64,000 nucleotides of DNA from Oscillospiraceae bacterium (GCA_015063805.1 SVTK01000006.1:54581-118580), one strand, 5' to 3'; counted from the first letter of the stretch, positions 49,559 through 58,750 are shown. Numbers and translations: made by a program. Notes: generated from the sequence alone by a model not told the origin.

Positions 49559-52126
49559 TTATTCCTTTGGCGCAATCGCCCGAATTCCGGTGCGATTCTC
49601 CAGTACCACCAGCCCGCCGTCCTCCCGGGCGGCACAGGTGTACTCGGCCTCGCCGATGTAGCCGTCGGTGAGGCCCTGAGCTGCATAGCGGCGGAAGAGG
49701 CCGTCGCAGAGGGGGAAGAAGCCTTCTCCCGTGCCCGCATATTCCACCAGATCGTAGGTGGCGGTGAGAGTTTGACTCTTGAAATGGCAGACCTGGCGGA
49801 CAATGCCCACCCCGGGGGCGAAGTAATACTCCTTCTTCCCGCCCCGGTAGCGCCAGCCGCCGGACAACCCCTGCACGTCAATGGCAAGGCAGATGCAGCC
49901 CTCGAAGCTGCCCGCCGCCGTGGTGACGGTGCCGGCATCGGTGACGGTGAGATTGGTGGTGATTTGCTTGCTGTAATATTTCCGCTTTATCTCGGCGGTA
50001 AAGCCCACCTTCCACTCCTCCGACCACAGATGTCCCGTGGCATCCTTGAGCAGGCACCATACATCGTTGTAGAGCAGGGGATAGCCGGCGTCGCCGGTGC
50101 CCCCCATGTCCTTCCACTCAAAGCTGTAGGCGCGGTTATCGTCATAGCTGTAGGTCTTGCCCCCCTCATCCTGCTCTACGTTGCAGTAGCAGAAGAAGTT
50201 CCAATGCCCCTTGGCGGTCAGCGCAGGATTGAAGTTGGGATCGGTGTCGAGAATGCGGCGCATGACGGTGTTGGCCACCCGGGTGTGGGCGATTTCCAGG
50301 GGCGTTTGGGCCAGCGCCTCGGCGCGCTCCATTTGGGGGCGCACATCCACCGGGAGCTCGTTATCAGGATCCTTGGGGTCAGGCTCGTAGTAACCGTTGC
50401 GAACGTAGAGCATGGTCTCCTCCCAGCTGTCCTCGTTGAAGCCGGTGCGGATGGTGTGCCACTCGTTCCAAAGGGTGGCGGACTTGGTCTTGGCATCCAC
50501 CCCCGTTACCGTGAAGTTGGAGGCGGTGTCGATATAGTGGGGATCCAGGCTGCCGTCGTCGGTGTAGCTCCAGTGGTTGCCGGGAGCGAAGGGCAGCCAG
50601 CCCTCCCCGCCTTCAATGTGAAATTCTCGCAGAAGGCGGACACCGCCCTCATCCCCCTCCTTCAGATCAAAGCGGACAATGCCCACCCCGCTCTTGTACC
50701 AGGTGCGGTAGCGGCGGTTCTTCCCGGGGATCACCGTCTCCCACAGGGCGCAGTCGGTGAAGGTGCCGGCGGGGGTCTCTGTTGTCTCACTGTCCGAGAC
50801 AAAAGTGACGGTGGACTCGCCGTCGCTGCCCCGGTAAACCTCCCCCACTTTCATTTTGGTGTCGAAGAGCATATGATCGCAGGCCCCCGACAGGCCGAGC
50901 ACATAGCCTGCCCGCGCGGATTTGTCCCACGCCCCGCCGTCGCTGAAGCCGGGCTGGGTGAGCATATACATCCTGCTTCCGATCATGCGATATACCTCGC
51001 CGGTGGCGTTGATCGAGAACATCTGATAGCGCATATTTCGGGTCAGGCGGTCCATTTCTTCCACCGCCAGAGCGTTGGCGTAGTAAACATCATTGGGGGA
51101 GAGAATGCGCTTCACCTCCGCCATCTCAGCCAGGGCCTCGTCCCGCTTGCCCATGCGCCAGTAGGCGTGCCCCAGCCAGAAGTGCACATAGGCCAGGGGC
51201 TTGACCCAGCCCTCTTCTTTTAAGCGGGGGATCTGTTTGTCCCGCATGAATTCGATCCTGGCATTGCCCGAGAGGTCCTCATGGTCACAACAGACCACAA
51301 ACTGCATGGCCTCCTCGTTGCGGCTGGCCTCGGCGGCGGCGCGGATGCGCTCGATTACCTCGGGGTCCTTCTTCCCGGGCAGCCACCACCAGCCCCGCAG
51401 CAGAACATCTGCCAAGGCGCTCTGCTTCTGCGCCGACTCGGGGAGCTTTTCCACCTCAGCCAGCACATCGGCATAGACGGCACCGAAGCCGTCCTTGTTG
51501 TTCCGGAGCTGCCAAAGCTTCAGCTCCTCTACCTTCTTCATGACCCGTTCCACCAGGGTGTCGGCTTCCTTTTCGTTCATGGCTCCGTAATCCTTTCTCA
51601 GTTGCTTGCGCCCCTCGTGCAGATGCCACTTCACCGTGCCCGCGGGCATGCGCATCCGTTCGGCGATCTCGGCAATGGAGAGACCGTCAAAATAATGCAG
51701 ACGGATGATTTCCCGCACCTGGGCAGGCAAGCTGTTGACCGTGTCGTGCAGGAGGGCGTTTTCTTCGGATGATACGATCAATGCCTCGATATTTTCTGTT
51801 CCCTCCGCCGCGCGGTATTCCAGCAGATCAAAGCTGATATAGTCCCGGTACTGGCGCATGATCCCCAGTGCCCTGTTCTTGGCGATGCGGCAGACCCAGG
51901 CCCCGAACTTGTCGGGATCCTTGAGGGCGTCCAGCTTCAGCCAGGCCGACACAAAGGCATCCTGCGCGGCATCCTCGGCCAGATCGTGATGGCGGGTCAC
52001 AGACCGCGCCGCCGTGATCACCGCGGTGCTGTAGCGGTTGACCAGAGCCTCGTATGCTCCGTCATTGCCGCAGAGGGAGAGAGCCACCAGGGTAGGGGTG
52101 GCTTCTTCGTGATAGGCTCGATTCAT
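49559..52126 (-). CDS. Giant ECF sigma factor with C-terminal sensor-like region, 855 aa
   Basis: Residues about 15-85 form sigma-2 (YEALVNRYSTAVITAARSVTRHHDLAEDAAQDAFVSAW) and about 125-175 sigma-4 (LPAQVREIIRLHYFDGLSIAEIAERMRMPAGTVKWHL). The remaining 670 residues are soluble with no membrane helix. A helical, TPR-like part (about 205-340) is followed by beta-rich domains. Two copies of one module are visible near residues 445-490 (TPAGTFTDC...WYKSGVGIVRF) and 735-780 (TAAGSFEGC...YYFAPGVGIVRQ). Start 52126 has GGAGG 7 bases upstream. No anti-sigma gene is adjacent. The long part may replace an anti-sigma factor; this is inference. Confidence 0.9.
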   Translation of the reverse strand: MNRAYHEEATPTLVALSLCGNDGAYEALVNRYSTAVITAARSVTRHHDLAEDAAQDAFVSAWLKLDALKDPDKFGAWVCRIAKNRALGIMRQYRDYISFDLLEYRAAEGTENIEALIVSSEENALLHDTVNSLPAQVREIIRLHYFDGLSIAEIAERMRMPAGTVKWHLHEGRKQLRKDYGAMNEKEADTLVERVMKKVEELKLWQLRNNKDGFGAVYADVLAEVEKLPESAQKQSALADVLLRGWWWLPGKKDPEVIERIRAAAEASRNEEAMQFVVCCDHEDLSGNARIEFMRDKQIPRLKEEGWVKPLAYVHFWLGHAYWRMGKRDEALAEMAEVKRILSPNDVYYANALAVEEMDRLTRNMRYQMFSINATGEVYRMIGSRMYMLTQPGFSDGGAWDKSARAGYVLGLSGACDHMLFDTKMKVGEVYRGSDGESTVTFVSDSETTETPAGTFTDCALWETVIPGKNRRYRTWYKSGVGIVRFDLKEGDEGGVRLLREFHIEGGEGWLPFAPGNHWSYTDDGSLDPHYIDTASNFTVTGVDAKTKSATLWNEWHTIRTGFNEDSWEETMLYVRNGYYEPDPKDPDNELPVDVRPQMERAEALAQTPLEIAHTRVANTVMRRILDTDPNFNPALTAKGHWNFFCYCNVEQDEGGKTYSYDDNRAYSFEWKDMGGTGDAGYPLLYNDVWCLLKDATGHLWSEEWKVGFTAEIKRKYYSKQITTNLTVTDAGTVTTAAGSFEGCICLAIDVQGLSGGWRYRGGKKEYYFAPGVGIVRQVCHFKSQTLTATYDLVEYAGTGEGFFPLCDGLFRRYAAQGLTDGYIGEAEYTCAAREDGGLVVLENRTGIRAIAPKE

Positions 52127-52222
52127 GTAGCATCCTCCTTTCATTTGGTTTTTGCAGCTGCTGTCTTATAGATGCGCCAAAGGCGAGAAAGGTTGGAGAA
52201 AAAGAAAAAATATATAAAAACT

Positions 52223-52358
52223 CGGGGGAGCCTTTTGAAAAAGGCTCCCCCGAACCCCCGCGAAAACTTTCATCAAGGGCGTTATTGGAAAGTTTTTGGG
52301 GATTCTTAAGGGCCTTTTTTCAAAAAGGCCTTTAAGTGGGGTCCGGGGCAACGCCCCG
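52223..52358. repeat. Interspersed palindromic repeat, copy D (two units head to head)
   Basis: Left unit: hairpin GGGGGAGCC-TTTTGAAAAA-GGCTCCCCC, then GAACCCCCGCGAAAACTTTC. Right unit is inverted: GGAAAGTTTTTGGGG, a hairpin around TTAAGGGCC/GGCCTTTAA, GTGGGGTCC and GGGGCAACGCCCC (52345-52357). Lies between the giant sigma gene start and the HAD stop. Confidence 0.8.
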
Positions 52359-52368
52359 AGCCGTTCCC

Positions 52369-53100
52369 TTACAGAAGCTGAGCCATCAGCTTCGGAAAAT
52401 CGAGATAGCTGTCGATGGTGAGGAAGTGGAAGTCGGAGCGGTAGACCGACTCGTCGTTTCCGCCGGGGCCGTAGTCGTCACCCACATAGACCACTTCGTC
52501 ATGGGCGATGCCTCTGGCGGCGCAGTAGCGGTCCAGGGCGTAGTACTTGTCAAAGGGGAAGGGTGCCATATCGAAAGAAGACGAGCCGCCGATGAAAACG
52601 GTGTAATCGTGGAAGACAGCCTTGATGTCCTCGTAGATGGCGCGGCGCTTGGAGCGATCGGGGTCGAAGGCAAGCTTGTCCTCAATCTTGGCGGCGGTGC
52701 CGAGGATGGGGAAGGTCACGCAGCCCGAGGCGTGGAACTCCACGTTGTCGCCTGCATATTCGGTGAAGCCGTACTTCTCACGCATGGCGGTGACACGGGC
52801 ATCCACCGATTCCCGGTCGCAGGGCAGCACGTTGTCCTCGCGGATCACAAGATCGCCCGATGCAGCGTCGTACTCGGCATACTGCAGGCCGTAGTTGCCC
52901 ATGATGTCGATGGGGTACTGTCCCATCTGGTTGAAAATGCGGCGGCACATCCCTGCGCCTGCCATGATCAGCTTGTATTTCTTGCCCAGGGCGTCCAGTA
53001 CGGCGCGGTTCTCGTCGCCGAGCGGGGACTTGTGCTGGGTCAGGGTGCCGTCCAGGTCGAAGGCAAGCAGTTTGATTTTTGCGGGATCGAAATTGGCCAT
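52369..53100 (-). CDS. HAD-IIB hydrolase (phosphomannomutase/sugar-phosphatase-like)
   Basis: 243 residues. Motif I LAFDLDGTLTQ near residue 12 supplies the nucleophile Asp. The C2-type cap follows, with FTEYAGDNVEFHASGCVTFPI, then motif IV VVYVGDDYGPGGND near the C-terminus. Order and the CVTFPILG cap segment recall eukaryote-type phosphomannomutases and Cof-like phosphatases. Start 53100 has GGAGG at 8 bases. The promoter (53134-53162) lies just after the GH78 stop, so the gene is independent. Exact substrate is unknown. Confidence 0.85.
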   Translation of the reverse strand: MANFDPAKIKLLAFDLDGTLTQHKSPLGDENRAVLDALGKKYKLIMAGAGMCRRIFNQMGQYPIDIMGNYGLQYAEYDAASGDLVIREDNVLPCDRESVDARVTAMREKYGFTEYAGDNVEFHASGCVTFPILGTAAKIEDKLAFDPDRSKRRAIYEDIKAVFHDYTVFIGGSSSFDMAPFPFDKYYALDRYCAARGIAHDEVVYVGDDYGPGGNDESVYRSDFHFLTIDSYLDFPKLMAQLL

Positions 53101-53133
53101 GAGAGAGCCCTCCATGTGTTGATGATTAAGGTA

Positions 53134-53162
53134 AGTATAGCATAATTTTTCCGGCCCGTCAA
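53134..53162 (-). promoter_or_regulatory. Promoter of the HAD hydrolase gene
   Basis: Minus strand: TTGACG (53162-53157), 17 bp, TATACT (53139-53134). Confidence 0.7.
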
Positions 53163-53171
53163 GCGGGGGAA

Positions 53172-55631
53172 TCAGACGATAAACTCGTATTTTCCCGCAC
53201 CCAGCTCGATGCGGACGCATCCGTCCTCGGCGGGCTCGGCGGTGTGGGAGATGCCGTTGCAGACATAGCCCGATTTGCCCGCAAGAGGAAGGCGAAGGGT
53301 AGCGGGAACGGGGATTTCCGCGGTGAAGCGGAAGGTGTAGGCAGCATCCTCGGTGTCCCATGCCGTCTCAATGCGGCCGGTGGGCGCATCAAAGGCGGCC
53401 TTCACATGGGTGATGGGTTTCTGCCCTGCAGGGATCTCCCCGGCGGTGCGCAGGTCGGGACAGGGCTGCAGCAGGATATGGGTAAAGCCAGGCTCGGCGG
53501 TGTCGATGCCCGCCATCCAGCGGTACATCCACTCGCCGATACAGCCGTAGGCGTAGTGGTTGAAGGAATTCATGCCCACGTTCCCGAACCCTTCGGCCAG
53601 GGTGTAGGAATTCCAGCGCTCCCAAACGGTGGTGGCACCCTGGCGCACCGAATAGAGCCAGGAGGGATTTTCGGTCTGCAGCAGCAGGGAATAGACCAGT
53701 CCATGCTCACCCAGTGCCGCCAGCGTCTGGCAGAGACACCCGGTGCCCACAAAGCCGGTGGAGAGCCGATAGCCGTTGTCCCGGATCTTCTGCACCAGGG
53801 TGCGGCGGGCGGCATCCCGCTTGTCCTCGGGGAGCAGGTCATGGGCCAGCGCCAGCAGATATGCACACTGGGAGGTTTCCGTCAGCTCGCCCTCAGGCAT
53901 ATAGCGTGCGCGGAAATGATCCACGATCCGGCCGTGCAGATCGCGGTAATGGGCGGCGCGGCCGGTGCGGCCAAGCAGATCTGCCATCTCGGCCATCAGC
54001 CGTGCATCATAGGCATAATAAACCATCGAAATGTATGCCTTGTCGGTGGGTTCGTAGGCCAGCCAGTCACCGTAGCGGGGAATGGGGCCCTCCAGGCCGC
54101 GGGAGGCAAGGAAGTCCATGTATTTTTCCATGGAAGCGAAGTTTTCTTCAATAATTGTCATGTCCCCGTACATGGTGTACATGGTATAGGGCACGATGAT
54201 GCCCGCATCTCCCCAGGCGGCGGCACCGTCGCCCACGGCGCAGACCCGGGGGGCAACGTCGGGATAAGCGCCCGCCTCGCTCTGGGAGTCCCGCATATCC
54301 TGCATCCACTTCCGCAGGAAGCCGTAAACATCTCCATTGTAAGCGGCGGTGCGGCAGAAGATCTGGGTGTCCCCCGTCCAGCCCAGCCGCTCGTCCCGCT
54401 GGGGACAGTCGGTGGGAACCGAGAGGTAATTGGAGCGCTGGCCCCAAAGGATGTTGGAAATGAGGGTGTTGACCTCGGGATCGGAGGTTTGGAGCCAGCC
54501 GGTCTCTCTCACCTGCGAGCCGATGACCTCGGCGGTGACCTCGGTGAGATCGATGGGGGCATCCGCCGTCAGTTCGGCATAGCGGAAGCCGAAGAAGGAA
54601 AAGTCGGAGGCGTAGTCCATGGGCGCTTCACCGCCGAAGGTGTATTTCACGCAGGAATGTGCCGAGCGGTAGTTGGCGGTGTAAATACTGCCCTTCGGGC
54701 CGTCACAGCCCCTTGCCTTCTCGCCGCTGTCATTGCACATTTCGGCATAGCGGATTTGCAGAGCGGTTCCCACGGTTCCCCGGGCACGGATTCGCACCCG
54801 GCCCACCAGGTTCTGGCCAAAGTCGAGGATCAGGGTCTGTCCGGGAAGCAGACGGCCGGGCAGGGAGGTGCCCACGGAGAGGGGAACGATGGCGCCGAAG
54901 TCGGTGCCGTCGTCTTTGATGTCGGCATAGAGGGTGCAGCAGACCGAGGTGCGGGTCAGCCCGTCGCGCACGCCGATGGTGGGACCGATGTGGGGCGTGA
55001 TCTCCCCGCGGAATTGATCAAATTTGACAGGGCGTTTCCATTCTCCTGCGGAGAAGCCGGCGGTGGAAAGCGCCGCGAAGGAAGGGCGGCGTGCGTCGTA
55101 AATCTCACCGTCCCAGATGTCGGCGAAGAGTACAGGACCGCCGATCTGCGCTTCCCAGGTTTCATCGGTGACCAGGGTGTGTGCACCGCTGTCATCGGTA
55201 TAAGACAGCGCTGCGATGAAGGCGGGGGGATGCTTGCCGAAGCTGCCGAAGGAGATCCGTCCGCTCCACCAACCGCCGGAGACGGCGGCCAGGATGCAGT
55301 TCTCCCCTGCGGTCAGGTAGGGGGCAAGGTCATAGGTGAAGCTGAGGACGCGGCGGTTGAAGTCGGTGAAGCCCGGCTTGAGGGCATCATTGCCGACGCG
55401 GTGGCCGTTGCACCATACCTCAACGACACCCAGGGCGGTGAAGGTGATGGATGCGGCGGCGGGGGTGCCGCAGACAGAGAAATTGCGGCGGAAGAGGGGA
55501 AGTCCCTCGAGGGGAGATGTAATTTCAGCTTTCTTGGGACCACCCTGCCAGTGATTTTTCAGGGCACCCTCGTCCAGGGATTCAGGCAGGCAAAGCCAGC
55601 TTGCACCGGTGAAAATGGTTTGATCCATCAT
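53172..55631 (-). CDS. GH78-type alpha-L-rhamnosidase
   Basis: 819 residues, no signal peptide, so cytoplasmic. N-terminal beta-sandwich (ASITFTALGVVEVWCNGHRVGNDALKPGFTDFNRRVL), a middle Bac_rhamnosid domain (LDFGQNLVGRVRIRARG), and an (alpha/alpha)6 barrel with the catalytic-region motif DCPQRDERLGWTGD near residue 405, followed by WGDAGIIVPYTMY, GDWLAYEP and TTVWERWNSYT. A C-terminal beta-sandwich closes the chain. Hydrolyses rhamnosyl residues of plant or microbial glycans taken up by the cell. Start 55631 has GGAGG; full length for the family. Confidence 0.9.
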   Translation of the reverse strand: MMDQTIFTGASWLCLPESLDEGALKNHWQGGPKKAEITSPLEGLPLFRRNFSVCGTPAAASITFTALGVVEVWCNGHRVGNDALKPGFTDFNRRVLSFTYDLAPYLTAGENCILAAVSGGWWSGRISFGSFGKHPPAFIAALSYTDDSGAHTLVTDETWEAQIGGPVLFADIWDGEIYDARRPSFAALSTAGFSAGEWKRPVKFDQFRGEITPHIGPTIGVRDGLTRTSVCCTLYADIKDDGTDFGAIVPLSVGTSLPGRLLPGQTLILDFGQNLVGRVRIRARGTVGTALQIRYAEMCNDSGEKARGCDGPKGSIYTANYRSAHSCVKYTFGGEAPMDYASDFSFFGFRYAELTADAPIDLTEVTAEVIGSQVRETGWLQTSDPEVNTLISNILWGQRSNYLSVPTDCPQRDERLGWTGDTQIFCRTAAYNGDVYGFLRKWMQDMRDSQSEAGAYPDVAPRVCAVGDGAAAWGDAGIIVPYTMYTMYGDMTIIEENFASMEKYMDFLASRGLEGPIPRYGDWLAYEPTDKAYISMVYYAYDARLMAEMADLLGRTGRAAHYRDLHGRIVDHFRARYMPEGELTETSQCAYLLALAHDLLPEDKRDAARRTLVQKIRDNGYRLSTGFVGTGCLCQTLAALGEHGLVYSLLLQTENPSWLYSVRQGATTVWERWNSYTLAEGFGNVGMNSFNHYAYGCIGEWMYRWMAGIDTAEPGFTHILLQPCPDLRTAGEIPAGQKPITHVKAAFDAPTGRIETAWDTEDAAYTFRFTAEIPVPATLRLPLAGKSGYVCNGISHTAEPAEDGCVRIELGAGKYEFIV

Positions 55632-55675
55632 AGAATCCTCCGAATTTCGTCCCATTCTGCGGGGACGTTTTTTTC

Positions 55676-55704
55676 ATCATAGCACATCCGTGTCTGAATG
55701 TAAA
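55676..55704 (-). promoter_or_regulatory. Promoter of the rhamnosidase gene
   Basis: Minus strand: TTTACA (55704-55699), 17 bp, TATGAT (55681-55676). Confidence 0.6.
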
Positions 55705-55799
55705 GAGAAAATCCTTTTTTTGCGGATTTCGGCCCCAAAATCACCGAATCGGCGGCGGAAAAGGAGGAAAAAAGGGGATGAAATTTTCCTCCTTTCCCC

Positions 55800-55828
55800 T
55801 TGACAAACGGGGAGGGGTGTGCTATACT
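55800..55828 (+). promoter_or_regulatory. Promoter of the cold-shock gene
   Basis: TTGACA (55800-55805), 17 bp, TATACT (55823-55828). It leaves a 5' leader of about 135 bases, long as is usual for cspA-type mRNAs; no cold-box consensus was identified in it. Confidence 0.8.
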
Positions 55829-55969
55829 TAGAAGCGTATTCGGCGAAGTTGGCTATGAACTCACAGCATATTGTAAGTCCACAGGTAAACGGCTTGCAAT
55901 AGACTGTGTGTTTTTTGTTTGATGAACGGAGTACATGATCAATTATTTTTCTGGAGGGAATCTCACATG

Positions 55970-56179
55970 AATACCGGAACTGTTAAGTGGTTCGACACCG
56001 GAAAGGGCTACGGCTTTATTTCCAATGACAACGGCGGCGACGATGTTTTCGTACATTTCTCCGCGATCCTCTGCGAGGGCTTCAAGAATCTGACCGAGGG
56101 TCAGAAGGTTGAGTTCGAGACCGAAACCGACCCCAAGAACCCTGCTAAGCTCAGAGCTGTCAACGTTCGTCCCCTCTAA
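55970..56179 (+). CDS. Cold-shock protein (CspA family)
   Basis: 69 residues, one OB fold. RNA-binding motifs are RNP1 KGYGFIS (residues 13-19) and RNP2 VFVHFSAI (27-34). [15 protein letters not shown] at the N-terminus and GQKVEFETE in the C-terminal half are standard. The protein binds single-stranded RNA and melts structure, acting as a transcription antiterminator and translation aid. ATG 55970 follows CTGGAGGGA; an earlier in-frame start at 55919 lacks family similarity. Ends with a strong terminator. Confidence 0.96.
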   Translation, partial: NTGTVKWFDTGKGYGFISNDNGGDDVFVHFSAILCEGFKNLTEGQKVEFETETDPKNPAKLRAVNVRPL

Positions 56180-56202
56180 GGCCGGGGTATCAGGCTGATA
56201 TA

Positions 56203-56239
56203 ACCGAGTGCTGCAACCGTGCGGTGCTCGGTTTTTTTG
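56203..56239 (+). terminator. Terminator of the cold-shock gene
   Basis: A 13-bp stem with three G-U pairs (56203-56215 with 56220-56232) and an ACCG loop, followed by seven T. Confidence 0.88.
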
Positions 56240-56260
56240 ATTGCGGCGGATATTTTTCTC

Positions 56261-56289
56261 TTGCATTCTTGCTCGGGACGTGCTATAAT
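56261..56289 (+). promoter_or_regulatory. Promoter of the GDPD gene
   Basis: TTGCAT (56261-56266), 17 bp, TATAAT (56284-56289). Confidence 0.75.
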
Positions 56290-56323
56290 GGCCTTACCGA
56301 TCAAGGAAACGAGGTAAAGGAAA

Positions 56324-57043
56324 ATGAACACCGTCAAAATCGACCGGAAAAACTGCCGCATGGTTGCCCATCGGGGCTGCAGCGGGTTGGAGCGGGAGAA
56401 CACCAACGCCGCGTTTGTTGCCGCCGCAAACCGAAGCTATTACGGCATCGAGACAGACATTCACGCTACCCTGGACGGGGAGTATATCCTGTACCATGAC
56501 GACCACACGGGCCGTATCTGCATCGACAATATGGAAGTAGAGAAGACCACATTTGCAACCCTGCGCAGCCTGCTTCTCACCGACAAGGACGGAACGAAGG
56601 GCAGAAGCGACCTGCGTATGCCTACCCTGGAGGAGTACATCGGTATCTGTAAGAAGTACGAAAAGATTGCCGTGCTTGAGCTCAAGAATGCCTTCACCCG
56701 GGAGCAGATCTATGAGATCTGTGAGAAGATTGAGGCGCTTGACTACATGGAGGGTGTGATTTTCATTTCCTTCAAGCACGACAACCTGGTCTTGTTGCGT
56801 GAGAAGTATCCCACCCAGGCCGCACAGTTCCTGACCAAGGAGTACACCGAAAATCTGATCGACCGTCTCAAGGCCTATAACCTGGATCTGGATATCCACT
56901 ATCCCGCCCTCACGGAGGAGAACATCAAGGCCCTCCACGATGCGGGGATTGTCGTCAACTGCTGGACGGTGGACGATCCCGCCGTGGCCGAGCAGCTCGT
57001 CGCCTGGGGCGTGGACTACATCACCAGCAATATTTTGGAGTAA
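56324..57043 (+). CDS. Glycerophosphodiester phosphodiesterase
   Basis: 239 residues, cytoplasmic TIM barrel. MVAHRGCSGLERENTNAAF carries the catalytic His and Glu; YGIETDIHATLDGEYILYHDD supplies the metal-binding E-x-D and the second His-Asp; LELKNA and the C-terminal VVNCWTVDDP complete the GDPD pattern. It hydrolyses glycerophosphodiesters from lipid turnover to glycerol-3-phosphate and an alcohol. ATG 56324 with GAGGTAAAGGA; single gene with its own promoter and a bidirectional terminator after it. Confidence 0.94.
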   Translation: MNTVKIDRKNCRMVAHRGCSGLERENTNAAFVAAANRSYYGIETDIHATLDGEYILYHDDHTGRICIDNMEVEKTTFATLRSLLLTDKDGTKGRSDLRMPTLEEYIGICKKYEKIAVLELKNAFTREQIYEICEKIEALDYMEGVIFISFKHDNLVLLREKYPTQAAQFLTKEYTENLIDRLKAYNLDLDIHYPALTEENIKALHDAGIVVNCWTVDDPAVAEQLVAWGVDYITSNILE

Positions 57044-57060
57044 GTATTTTGGGAAAAACA

Positions 57061-57095
57061 AAAGGCTCTGCCGCATCTGCGGCAGAGCCTTTTTC
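57061..57095. terminator. Bidirectional terminator
   Basis: Stem AAAGGCTCTGCCGC with GCGGCAGAGCCTTT around ATCT, A-run on the left and T-run on the right. Serves GDPD and the convergent membrane-protein gene. Confidence 0.92.
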
Positions 57096-57105
57096 GGTTT
57101 GTCGG

Positions 57106-58731
57106 TCAATATATCTCAATGTATCCGTAGCCCTCTTCTTCCCAAATGTGGGCAACGCAGCTGCCATTGGGGGCGAGAAGCTGCCAGCCCCCCTCGTCGC
57201 TGCCTTCGGCGGTGAGCGGGGTGAGGGTGAGGCTGTCGTGATCCCACCAGTAGAGGGAATCGAAGCCGCCGATGCGCTTCATCTCCCGGTTCCAGCCCAC
57301 GTAGTAGGAGAACCCGTCGGTGGCCAGGGGAATGACCTTCGGCACTTTCTCGGCATAGCTGAAGAGGGCACCCTGGAGAGCCCAGTCGCTCTCGGTTACG
57401 CCGTGGAGATGCTCGTGGTAGAAATAGTTTTGTTCCGCGAGGTAATTCGGGTTTAGGTTGAGGATGCCAATGCGCCCTTCGGCGCCGTCCAGCTCATCGG
57501 TCAGCGCGGTGAGCACGGCGGTGTCGTTTTCATAGGTGGCGCGGTAGTCGTGCAGCTCCGATACCGAGGCCACGCCGAACACCAGAACAAGGACAGCGGT
57601 GAGAATGGGGGTGATCATTGCCCGGCGGCGGAAGAGATCGGCGGCCGCCAGGGTAAGGAGCAAGGCGATGCCCGGGAAAGCGGGAACGGTTCCCCGCAGA
57701 GAGAACCAGGGGTTGGCCACAATGAGGTAGGGAGTGAGGGGGGCCACCGTCAGGATGACGGCGAAGAGATATGCCTCCCAGCGCCCGACCTCGGCGGGAC
57801 GCTCTTTTTTGTCGGTACGCAGGCAGAGGAAGGCAAAGCCCACCGCCAGCGCGGCAAAGAGCAGCAGATACCACCATCCCCCGTCGGCGGCTATGATCCC
57901 AAGTCCCCGCCATGCCCCGCGGATGAGGGTCAGCGACCCGCCCTTCACAAAGGCGGCGGTCATCTGCCGGAACAGATCGGGCAGGAAGTAGGTGAAGTAG
58001 CCCGCCTCCCAGGGGAACACCGTCACCACCCGGGCAGAGAGTGCACCGACGGAATGGAAGTAGGTGAAGGCAAAGTAGATAAGCAGATTGGCGAAGGTCA
58101 GCATCCCCCACCATGCCTGCTTGTTTTGGCGGTAGATACCCCGGAGGGTCAGCAGGAGAATCCCCGCACCCGCCAACGCCAGGGTGGGCTCGTAAAAGCC
58201 AAAGGCGAGAAGCTGGCAGAGCACCCAAAGGGGAAGGGCGAATTTCTTCCCGTCCTCGGTGTGGCGCACGAAGAAGTACATGGCCAGCGCCGCCCAGAAC
58301 ATCCCGCAGACGACGCGGGTGGCGGCCGAGAACCAGTAGGTCCCCTCAAAGCCCAGGGGCAGAAGCAGGCAGACGGCGGTGAAGAGACTGCCGCAGCCGA
58401 ATGCCCGGTCAAACACCCGGCGGAAGAGGAAGGCCGATCCTGCCCACAGGGCGGCCAGGATCAGCAGCATCAGAGCGGGGCAGTCCCAAAACTTCGACCA
58501 CAGAAAGATGTCAGCCAGTCCTGAGAGGGGGCGGGCGGCAAGAAGGCCCAAGCGATCAATCAGCCCGGCGGTATCGCCCATGTGGGCGTACTTATAAAAT
58601 TGTATGTAATCGTCCAGCTGAGGGAAATAGGTGAAGCCGTAGTAGAGAAAGCGCAGAGATGAAGCGGCAAAGAGCAGCAGATATTCCCACAGACCGAGAG
58701 GGATTTTCTTGAGGGAGCGGAGAAGACGCAT
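57106..58731 (-). CDS. Polytopic membrane protein, GT-C-like, 541 aa
   Basis: About 11 membrane helices in the first 400 residues and a C-terminal outside domain of about 130 residues. YFPQLDDYIQFYKYAHM at residues 34-50 places an Asp-Asp pair in the first outside loop, the pattern of GT-C glycosyltransferases that use lipid-linked sugars. The helix-rich middle and a soluble end fit that class, but no closer family is recognised. SD AAAGGAGG precedes the ATG at 58731. Lies directly downstream of glyA's convergent/tandem region but with separate signals. Confidence 0.6.
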   Translation of the reverse strand: MRLLRSLKKIPLGLWEYLLLFAASSLRFLYYGFTYFPQLDDYIQFYKYAHMGDTAGLIDRLGLLAARPLSGLADIFLWSKFWDCPALMLLILAALWAGSAFLFRRVFDRAFGCGSLFTAVCLLLPLGFEGTYWFSAATRVVCGMFWAALAMYFFVRHTEDGKKFALPLWVLCQLLAFGFYEPTLALAGAGILLLTLRGIYRQNKQAWWGMLTFANLLIYFAFTYFHSVGALSARVVTVFPWEAGYFTYFLPDLFRQMTAAFVKGGSLTLIRGAWRGLGIIAADGGWWYLLLFAALAVGFAFLCLRTDKKERPAEVGRWEAYLFAVILTVAPLTPYLIVANPWFSLRGTVPAFPGIALLLTLAAADLFRRRAMITPILTAVLVLVFGVASVSELHDYRATYENDTAVLTALTDELDGAEGRIGILNLNPNYLAEQNYFYHEHLHGVTESDWALQGALFSYAEKVPKVIPLATDGFSYYVGWNREMKRIGGFDSLYWWDHDSLTLTPLTAEGSDEGGWQLLAPNGSCVAHIWEEEGYGYIEIY

Positions 58732-58750
58732 TGCTTTCCTCCTTTTGTGT

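Noticed and set aside
53244..55682. An 812-codon open frame on the plus strand across the rhamnosidase gene
   Set aside because: It is antisense to a full-length GH78 enzyme with clear motifs; the frame is open only because GC-rich third positions remove stops. No SD or recognisable protein segment.
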